DNA from: Coemansia sp. RSA 1804
Lineage: Eukaryota; Kickxellomycota; Kickxellomycetes; Kickxellales; Kickxellaceae
Direction of reading: 5' to 3'
Assembly: GCA_027578815.1 (NCBI GenBank)
Contig: JANBTH010000720.1
Coordinates: forward strand, 1 to 12,256
DNA: 12,256 nt
The number at the start of each line of letters is the position of its first letter. Positions within the stretch are counted from its first letter, which is position 1. The notes beneath the pieces are model-generated. The model did not search any database. It saw only the letters and a list, made by a program, of their open reading frames with translations, and had not been told where the DNA came from. Of this stretch, positions 6,590 through 12,256 are shown in pieces. The position numbers and the translations under genes were made by a program.

Positions 6590-7342
6590 ATGAGCGAGCC
6601 GCTGTCGCTTCTCCCGCAAGGCAACTTCCGACCGCGCCTGAGGCGGCGGTTTCCGCGGATTCACCGGTCGGCGCTGTGGCGACGGCTCTTCCACTGGCGG
6701 CAGCTGGACTTTGAATTCGCGTCGTGGCAGATGCTGTATCTGCTTGTCAGCCCCAAGCGCGTGTACAGGAACATATACTACCACAAGCAGACGAAGAACC
6801 AGTGGGCGCGCGACGATCCGGCGTTTCTGATCCTGCTGGTGGGAGGCATAGTGGCGGCGGTGGGCGCGTACTCGGCGGTGTACGGGGTCGGGGTCCCCGG
6901 GTTCACAAAGGCGCTGGTGCAGCTCCTGGTGGTCAACTTTGCTGGCGCCGGCGTGGTGCTGGCCACGGCCACCTGGCTGGTGGCCAACAGGTTCCTCCGC
7001 CACCAGAACGTGCATGCCACCGACCAGCAGTCCGAGTGGATGTACGCGTTCGACATCCACTGCAACTCGTTCTTCGCCTTCTTTGCGCTGGCCTACGTGC
7101 TGCACTTTTTCTTCCTCCCCGTGCTGATGAAGACGTCGTGGATCTCGCTGTTCCTCGGAAACACCGTGTTTGCGCTCGCTGCCTCTGCCTACCTGTACAC
7201 CACGTTCCTCGGGTACCAGGCCATGCCGTTTCTGCACCACCAGGAGGTCTTCTTGTACGCTATTCCGCTTGTTGCCGTTGCCTATCTGGTGTCTCTGTTC
7301 GGATTCAACCTTAGCCACCACCTGATCGACTACTACTTCTGA
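6590..7342 (+). CDS. UNC50: UNC-50 family Golgi membrane protein (Gmh1 type)
   Basis: This is a 250-residue polytopic protein of the UNC-50 family. Yeast Gmh1 is a Golgi/endosomal membrane protein linked to the Arf-GEF Gea1/2; nematode UNC-50 is needed for trafficking of certain acetylcholine receptors. The basic N-terminus leads into the signature block FHWRQLDFEFASWQMLYLL (about 34-52) with SPKRVYRNIYYHKQTKNQWA (54-73) and ARDDPAF (73-79), all strongly conserved. Five hydrophobic segments follow, at about 78-99, 106-132, 158-179, 186-208 and 219-239, matching the family topology. Other marks are SEWMYAFDIHCNSFF (148-162) and TTFLGYQAMPFL (204-215). The start is the ATG at 6590 in context GCAAAATG. 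The gene is a single exon with G/C-ending codons. It converges on Abitram with a spacer of about 180 bases. Confidence 0.95.
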   Translation: MSEPLSLLPQGNFRPRLRRRFPRIHRSALWRRLFHWRQLDFEFASWQMLYLLVSPKRVYRNIYYHKQTKNQWARDDPAFLILLVGGIVAAVGAYSAVYGVGVPGFTKALVQLLVVNFAGAGVVLATATWLVANRFLRHQNVHATDQQSEWMYAFDIHCNSFFAFFALAYVLHFFFLPVLMKTSWISLFLGNTVFALAASAYLYTTFLGYQAMPFLHHQEVFLYAIPLVAVAYLVSLFGFNLSHHLIDYYF

Positions 7343-7523
7343 AGCGACCTGATGGCCGTAAATGGTTCCCGGTCTGCCCTGGAGGAGGCTGTTTCTGGTG
7401 CGATAGTGAAGAAGCCAAACTTGCGTAAAGCACTACCCCCCTTTATCTCTCTCATTCTGTTATTAACAAAGAAACTAGACTAGGTTCTCAACAAGCTGTA
7501 CATTGCCTCCCACGCACCCCTCT

Positions 7524-8207
7524 CTACAGCACGCAGTCCACGCACTCGCTCAGAATCTTCGCGTCGTCGTCGGTGGCCGGCTTGACAATAGCAACGAACG
7601 CCAGCTCCGGGTGGGAGAGGACGAGGTGCGGCGCATCCTCGAGCCGCGCGTTCCACTCCACGAGGACGCCTCTGACCGCCGCGCGCACCACGTACTCGCT
7701 GCCGCCGCGCGTGTGGACGGTGCAGATCTTGGTTTCGGGCATCACGCGCAGCGACTGCTTCTTCCCCTTGCCCTTGATCACGCTGTTCCTCACGGCGTCC
7801 GCGTAGACGACCCTGGTGACCGCCGCCGTGGCGGTGGTGTCCGGCCCCTGCTCAGACAACGACGACGACGACGACGATGATGGCTGGCGAAGCAGAAGAG
7901 GGTGGTGTTTGGAGATCCCCGTCACGCACAGCTTGTTTGGCGACATTAGCACGTACTGCCATTCCTTTGCCGCCGCAGAGCCATCTGTAGCAGCAGCAGC
8001 AGCAGCAGCAGCAGATCCGTGCGGCTCTGCTGTCTGGTTCGCCTCGATCTCGCCGTGCTTTCGCTTTGGTGCGGCCGTGCTGGCGTAAAAGTGCGTTGTA
8101 AAGTACTTGTCCAGGTACAAACCGGGCTGCGCTTTCCACTCGCTGTCCAGCTGGGCGTACTTGCTAAGGTCGTAGCTTATTTCAACGGGGGAGACAGCGG
8201 CAACCAT
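7524..8207 (-). CDS. ABITRAM: Abitram (Simiate / FAM206) family protein
   Basis: This is a 227-residue single-exon protein of the Abitram family, described in animals as a nuclear-speckle protein that binds actin and modulates transcription. Recognisable blocks are YLDKYFTTHFY (31-41), the first core strand MSPNKLCVTGISKHHPLL (88-105), then KGKGKKQSLRVMPETKICTV (145-164) and EYVVRAAVRGVLVEWNARL (171-189), and a C-terminal ELAFVAIVKP (201-210). Together they give the lipoyl/biotinyl-like beta fold (GcvH-type), though no lipoylation lysine motif is evident. Two low-complexity inserts enlarge the protein over the human form of about 180 residues: an eight-Ala run (66-73) from (CAG)8 on the plus strand, and a seven-Ser run (110-116). 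An out-of-frame upstream ATG overlaps the start. The molecular role in fungi is unknown to me. Confidence 0.85.
   Translation of the reverse strand: MVAAVSPVEISYDLSKYAQLDSEWKAQPGLYLDKYFTTHFYASTAAPKRKHGEIEANQTAEPHGSAAAAAAAATDGSAAAKEWQYVLMSPNKLCVTGISKHHPLLLRQPSSSSSSSLSEQGPDTTATAAVTRVVYADAVRNSVIKGKGKKQSLRVMPETKICTVHTRGGSEYVVRAAVRGVLVEWNARLEDAPHLVLSHPELAFVAIVKPATDDDAKILSECVDCVL
7991..8014. repeat. (CAG)8 trinucleotide repeat encoding poly-Ala in Abitram
   Basis: Eight perfect CAG units on the plus strand lie inside the Abitram reading frame and are read on the minus strand as an alanine run. A shorter GAC/GAT-rich run at about 7856-7879 in the same gene encodes poly-Ser. Confidence 0.95.
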
Positions 8208-8215
8208 CTCTGCAT
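8177..8215 (-). promoter_or_regulatory. Short upstream ORF overlapping the Abitram start
   Basis: An ATG at 8215-8213 lies 8 bases upstream of the Abitram ATG (8207) in another frame. It opens a 12-codon ORF that ends in TAA at 8179-8177, inside the Abitram coding region. Both ATGs have a purine at -3, so ribosomes could choose either. If the mRNA leader includes this ATG, it should lower or regulate Abitram translation. If transcription starts or a 5' intron ends between the two ATGs, it is irrelevant. Confidence 0.4.
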
Positions 8216-8285
8216 TCTACAATTATTACCTGAGCGAACTGCAATAAAACAACGATAGTAAAGAGCAAACAGAGATAAAAAAAAA

Positions 8286-8332
8286 CTAGTCACCGAAAGC
8301 CAGAGAGAGAGAGAAAAGCTAGTCACCGAAAG
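8286..8332. repeat. Pair of 14-bp direct repeats CTAGTCACCGAAAG
   Basis: CTAGTCACCGAAAG occurs at 8286-8299 and again, perfectly, at 8319-8332, with start points 33 bases apart. A purine-rich GA microsatellite and an A-rich run lie between. The pair sits in the 218-base spacer between the POL2 stop and the Abitram start, so it may be a promoter element pair for Abitram or the trace of a small tandem duplication. Confidence 0.85.
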
Positions 8333-8425
8333 ACGTGTGGCCAAGCGGGTGTTTAACCCTAATTTTTCTTATTACAAATCACGACATGGTGTGGTTGTAC
8401 GGTATTGTGGGTCGCTGGCGCCGTG

Positions 8426-11400
8426 TCAGTGGTGGCGCGACCCTCCAGAAGAGACCCCCCGGGTGTTGCTGTGCGCCCAATTAGCCAGATCCAGAAGCAT
8501 CTGGAGGCCGTTCATCTGGGCCACATCGCGGTACACGCCGATCTGCGCGCACACGGCGTCGGACAAGACGGCGGGCTTGTACTTCCCCGCGCAGCTCGTG
8601 CACTGGAGCGAGAAGTTGTCCTGCTTCATCAGACGGCACCTTGAGCAGACCAGGTCCTGCATCTGGTAGGAGAGCAGCAGCGCGTGGAGCTGCTCGATCA
8701 GCCGCTCCTCGATGCGCACGCGGTCGTAGGCGCTCCCGCAGCCAAAGCACTGCCACTCGGGCAGGCCCACCGATGCTGTTGTTGTTCCATTCTCGGCGGC
8801 CGCCAGCGCCGGAAGGAGATCCGAGTCGCGGCAGAAATCCATGTCGCGGCAGAAGTTGCAGAAATCGCAGACGACGCGCGGGAGCACGAGGCGCTCGCAC
8901 GGGTTGGCGAACCGCGCATCGTCGGAGAACTCGCCGACACCGAGCAGGGTGAGCAGGTTGCGGCGCATGATGCGCACAAAGTTCGTGGCCGGCACGTCGA
9001 GCGCAAACACCGTGCACACGTACTTGACGAACTCGAGGGCCGCCTCGGTGCGCGCTGCTCCGTGGCGATGGAGCCTGGATCCCGGCAGGCGGGGGAACTG
9101 CGTGGCCGGGTCGTTGCGGTGCGCCGAGCTGCACGCGTCCCGGATCCGCCCGACGGTGTCCAGCAGCTTGCGGGTAAAGTACTGCCCGATCAGCCGTCTG
9201 TAAAAGTCCCCCTTTGCGGCGGTTACTGTGTCCGCGGCTGCAGCGGTCTGCGCTCCATTTCCGCTGCCGCTCTGCGACTGCGTGCCGCTCCCCATCTCGG
9301 AGTCGGACTGGTCGTCCTCGATGATCGCGCTCTGGAGGCCATTCGCACCGCCGCCGCCGTGTGCGGCGTGCGGGTTCTTCGCGTGCAGCTGGGCGTGGAA
9401 GCCGGCTAGCTTGTAGATGAACTCGGCAACCGCGAGCTCAAAATGGCTCTGCACGACAGCTGGAAGGTACTCCTTCATGCTCCAGAGCATCTCGATGCGC
9501 GGCTCGCTGGCCGGATCAGAACTAGCCAGTTGCTGCTGCTGCTGCTGCTGGACAACGATCCCGCCATAGTTCGACGCGTTCATCCAGAGCAGCAGGCTCC
9601 AGTACTGCAGCGGCACCAGTGTCAGGCTTTCGAAGAGCGGCTTCTCGACAATCGCCTTGGTGATGTACGCAACGGCGGCCTGCGCGCTGGCAACCGACGC
9701 CTTGCTGGTGGTGACGATCAGCTTGTCGACGTTCGCATAGACAATCCGGGCGCCCAGCTTCTGCAGCTCGGCCTTCATCTGCAGGAACACCTTGCGCATC
9801 AGCGAGCGCACGAGGTAGGCGAGCGCCGGGTCGAACAGGTGCGCGTTGGGTCTGGTCAGCCAGCGGTAGAAGTGCTCGGCCATCATCTCGGCAAACGGGT
9901 TGCCGTGGTCGCTCATCTCCTGGAACCACCCGCGCAGCAGCGACCGCAGCAGCTGGAACGTGGATACCGGGACGTTGCCGTCGGCCCCCGATGCCGTCCA
10001 CGCCTGCTGCGTGCTTGTCTGATCGGACTCGCCATCCTTGCTCTTGCTCTTCTTCTTCCTCTGAGGCCCGCCGCGCCCAGTGGCGGCTCCGTCGTCGTGG
10101 GCATCTGCACCGCCAGCAATAGCAGCAGCAGGAACGCCGTCGTCGTCCTCGCCCAGAAGAGCCGCGGTGTCGTTGGATCCGCCAGCCGCGCTGTCGAACC
10201 CAAACACGCCAAACGCGCCCTCGATCTCGTTGACCAGCGGCGCCTTGAGAATAGTGTTGATGACCAGGCCCCGCAGCTCGATCTCCACGCACGCAGTGGT
10301 GTAGCTCCCAGGCACGTTGATTTCAATCGACGTGGTGAACCCAGCGCCAGCACCGGCGTCATCGGCCACCAGCTCCGTGAACTCGTCGTTCTGCCTGCCG
10401 CCAAGATCGGGCTTGCTGCTCGGCGACCACCACAGCACATGCTTGGCCAGCGCCAGCTTGCGCGCAAAGAACACGTCGGCCAGGAACATGGGCGCGTCGG
10501 CCGGGATGTTGCCGACCGGCACGTCGGCGTACTGCGCCAGGGAAATGCGCTCCTCCACCCACTGCGAGCAGCTGAGCAGACTGGCAACCATCCTCCGGCA
10601 CGCGTGCCGCTGCCAGTCGATGGCCGGGAGCACGGTGTCGGCCTGGTGCACGGGGACCGGCACCGTTGGGAACTCCGACATCGACCGGATCGAGGACCGG
10701 AGCCGCCCAACCGGCTGCGCCGAGTGGTAGATCAGAACCGTCGACGCCCGCCTCTCGTCCGCGCACCTGGCAACCGCCGCGTTGATCGCGCGGTAGGCGC
10801 CCGTGGTGGTCGAGAAAGCCTGCGACGTGAACTCGATGGCGTCCGGGTACGCAAAGGCGCCGTCGTCAAGAGTCCCGCCACCGGCACCCTCGCCCTTGGC
10901 CACGGCGGCGCGCGCGGCCGCATAGCTCTCGCGGTACAGGCGCTCGAGGTTGGGAATCTGGAGCTGCACGGCCTGCTGGCTCGTGTTGACGACCCACACG
11001 TGGCCGCGCGCCGCATACGGCATGACAAGCGCGAAGAACTGCCGCCCGTCCGGCGACCCCGCGTGGAAGAGCAGCGCGTAGCTCAGATCGCGCGCCCTCC
11101 ACATGTGCTTGCCCAGCCCATGCGGCATCGTCAGCGCCGTGCGCCGCGTGTCCAGATCGTCCAGCGAGACAACGTCGGCGCCGATGCTGCTGCGTCCGGC
11201 GTGGGCCTTCCTTGCCGCCGCGCCCATCCACGCCGTCGCGCCAAGCTGGATCAGCGCGCGGTCGAGCGGCGTGATCTCGGTCTCGTACACGCCGCCAATG
11301 CTCGGGTGCGCGAAGAACGAGCTCCAGCTGCTCTGGTGCGCAATGTACTCGGGCTCGGTCATCACCGACCTGTACAGGTGCATCGACTGCGGGTTGTGCG

Positions 11401-12256
11401 CGGTGCGCGGGAGCACCATCCCCTTGGCCTCGCTGAAGAACCGGCTGCCCGCGATCTCCTGTCGCGCCACAGTCGAGGTCACGTAGAGCACGCGCGGAAC
11501 AGCCACCCGCACGCCGTGCAGCTGGCCACCGAGCAGCACCCACGCCTTCAGCTCGCCCGGCGTGTCCGTTTCCGTCCACTGCAGAATGTTCCACACCCCG
11601 CGCGACAGCGTCACGCCGGAGCGCGCAAAATACTGCCCAATCCCGTCCGCCCCCGCCGCACCGGACGCTCGCCAGCCCTCGTCCAGCAGCTCCTCGTCCC
11701 CGTCCTCGGCCGCCTTCCGCCGCAGCGCCCGGAGCCGGCGACTCAGCGCCCAGATCTTCTTCGCGTGCGCAAGCCATGCGGCGTATCCGTCCGACGGACT
11801 GGGGGCCGGCCCAAGCTCCGAGATACGTGCCACCAGCTGGCCGGCCGTGGCAGGCGTCCCGGCCTGCTGGCGCATGGATTTGGGTTTGCGAACAACGCCC
11901 GTCTTCGGCCGCAGCGCAGCAGCAGCAGCAGCGCCGTTGCCAGAGATGCCCAGATCCTCGATATCGCCGCCAAGCGCATTGGCCGCCGCCGCCTCCTCCT
12001 CCTCCCTGATCTTCGCATCCTCCTCGGCAGCCTTGTCCATGTACTCCTGCTTGGAGACCCTCTTGAACACGTCGGTGATATGGCGCTGCTTATGCGTGTT
12101 CATCGCCGAGTTCACCCGCTTCGTCAGCCAATCCGGGTGCCGGATCCGGGGCACCGGGTTCGGCACGCCCTGCATGGCCGCCGGAATGGTGATCAGCTTC
12201 TGGATGACGCTGCCGAACCGCTCGAGGTAGTAGTCCCAGTCGAGGATGTCGCGGAT
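8426..12256 (-). CDS. POL2: DNA polymerase epsilon catalytic subunit, C-terminal half (partial)
   Basis: The frame is open from the window edge for 1276 residues and belongs to the leading-strand replicase Pol epsilon. The usual full length is about 2200-2300 residues, so the exonuclease and active polymerase domains lie outside. The edge codons read IRDILDWDYYLERFGSV, then QKLITIPAAMQGVPNPVPR (12199-12143), a very conserved Pol epsilon segment that shows the gene continues rightward; the ATG at 12175 is internal. The middle is the degenerate second exo-polymerase module, including the DUF1744-type region (roughly 11000-9600), which has a structural role in CMG helicase assembly. A basic/acidic low-complexity linker (about 9972-10155, with a Lys-rich RKKKSKSK at 10060-10037) and a seven-Gln run (9550-9530) are inserted. 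The C-terminus has two zinc modules. Cysteines at 8869, 8860, 8749 and 8740 form CysA, with extra cysteines at 8851 and 8833. CysB is at 8647, 8638, 8602 and 8593. This region binds the Dpb2/POLE2 subunit. The frame has no intron in this window. Confidence 0.97.
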   Translation of the reverse strand: MRDILDWDYYLERFGSVIQKLITIPAAMQGVPNPVPRIRHPDWLTKRVNSAMNTHKQRHITDVFKRVSKQEYMDKAAEEDAKIREEEEAAAANALGGDIEDLGISGNGAAAAAALRPKTGVVRKPKSMRQQAGTPATAGQLVARISELGPAPSPSDGYAAWLAHAKKIWALSRRLRALRRKAAEDGDEELLDEGWRASGAAGADGIGQYFARSGVTLSRGVWNILQWTETDTPGELKAWVLLGGQLHGVRVAVPRVLYVTSTVARQEIAGSRFFSEAKGMVLPRTAHNPQSMHLYRSVMTEPEYIAHQSSWSSFFAHPSIGGVYETEITPLDRALIQLGATAWMGAAARKAHAGRSSIGADVVSLDDLDTRRTALTMPHGLGKHMWRARDLSYALLFHAGSPDGRQFFALVMPYAARGHVWVVNTSQQAVQLQIPNLERLYRESYAAARAAVAKGEGAGGGTLDDGAFAYPDAIEFTSQAFSTTTGAYRAINAAVARCADERRASTVLIYHSAQPVGRLRSSIRSMSEFPTVPVPVHQADTVLPAIDWQRHACRRMVASLLSCSQWVEERISLAQYADVPVGNIPADAPMFLADVFFARKLALAKHVLWWSPSSKPDLGGRQNDEFTELVADDAGAGAGFTTSIEINVPGSYTTACVEIELRGLVINTILKAPLVNEIEGAFGVFGFDSAAGGSNDTAALLGEDDDGVPAAAIAGGADAHDDGAATGRGGPQRKKKSKSKDGESDQTSTQQAWTASGADGNVPVSTFQLLRSLLRGWFQEMSDHGNPFAEMMAEHFYRWLTRPNAHLFDPALAYLVRSLMRKVFLQMKAELQKLGARIVYANVDKLIVTTSKASVASAQAAVAYITKAIVEKPLFESLTLVPLQYWSLLLWMNASNYGGIVVQQQQQQQLASSDPASEPRIEMLWSMKEYLPAVVQSHFELAVAEFIYKLAGFHAQLHAKNPHAAHGGGGANGLQSAIIEDDQSDSEMGSGTQSQSGSGNGAQTAAAADTVTAAKGDFYRRLIGQYFTRKLLDTVGRIRDACSSAHRNDPATQFPRLPGSRLHRHGAARTEAALEFVKYVCTVFALDVPATNFVRIMRRNLLTLLGVGEFSDDARFANPCERLVLPRVVCDFCNFCRDMDFCRDSDLLPALAAAENGTTTASVGLPEWQCFGCGSAYDRVRIEERLIEQLHALLLSYQMQDLVCSRCRLMKQDNFSLQCTSCAGKYKPAVLSDAVCAQIGVYRDVAQMNGLQMLLDLANWAHSNTRGVSSGGSRHH
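9530..9550. repeat. CAG/CTG repeat encoding seven glutamines in Pol epsilon
   Basis: Six CTG units plus one TTG on the plus strand read as seven consecutive Gln codons in the minus-strand POL2 frame, between NYGGIVV and LASSDPASEP. This is a local expansion at a surface-loop-like position in an otherwise conserved domain. Confidence 0.95.

Noticed and set aside
6213..6593. 126-codon plus-strand ORF in the MIC10-UNC50 spacer
   Set aside because: It has an ATG, but the translation is compositionally odd and motif-free. It fills a divergent promoter and overlaps the UNC50 start codon.
7991..8014. Short regularly repeated units as a possible CRISPR-like or mobile array
   Set aside because: The units are three-base microsatellite repeats inside coding frames, with no spacers. 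The organism is eukaryotic.

Overview
The window is eukaryotic nuclear DNA and most likely fungal, perhaps from an early-diverging lineage. Genes are closely packed, spliceosomal introns are short (about 100-150 bp) with GTAAGT/GTATGT-type donors and CTAAY-like branch sites, and spacers are CT-rich and AT-rich. All identities below come from reading protein motifs by eye. The lineage is an inference: the window holds FANCL and Abitram, which as far as I recall the model ascomycete yeasts lack, next to UNC50/Gmh1, MIC10 and POL2.

Layout from left to right: (1) the first 20 codons of an unidentified gene running off the left edge (minus); (2) a VAMP7-like longin R-SNARE (plus, from 718); (3) a GST-kappa/HCCA-isomerase-like thioredoxin-fold protein (minus, 2553-1690), convergent with the SNARE; (4) an AT-richer spacer holding one unrecognised small plus-strand ORF (3182-3580) with a TATA-like box and a poly(A)-like signal; (5) a six-exon FANCL E3 ubiquitin ligase gene (minus, 5396-3685), reconstructed from splice sites and protein motifs; (6) a two-exon MIC10 gene (minus, 6185-5782) with a probable GC-AG intron; (7) UNC50/Gmh1 (plus, 6590-7342), divergent from MIC10; (8) Abitram/Simiate (minus, 8207-7524); (9) the C-terminal 1276 residues of the DNA polymerase epsilon catalytic subunit (minus, 12256-8426), open at the right edge.

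The genes do not form one pathway. There are two genome-maintenance genes (FANCL and POL2), two Golgi/endosomal trafficking genes (SNARE and UNC50), one mitochondrial cristae gene (MIC10), one probable nuclear factor (Abitram) and one redox/detoxification-like enzyme. Several neighbours share short divergent or convergent spacers, so shared promoters and overlapping 3' ends are likely.

I found no convincing new multi-gene system. The points most worth a second look are the intron-rich FANCL gene, the unidentified small gene that converges on it, the GC-AG intron in MIC10, an overlapping upstream ORF and a 14-bp direct repeat around the Abitram start, and trinucleotide-repeat-encoded homopolymers in Abitram and Pol epsilon. 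No RNA genes, transposons or CRISPR arrays were seen.
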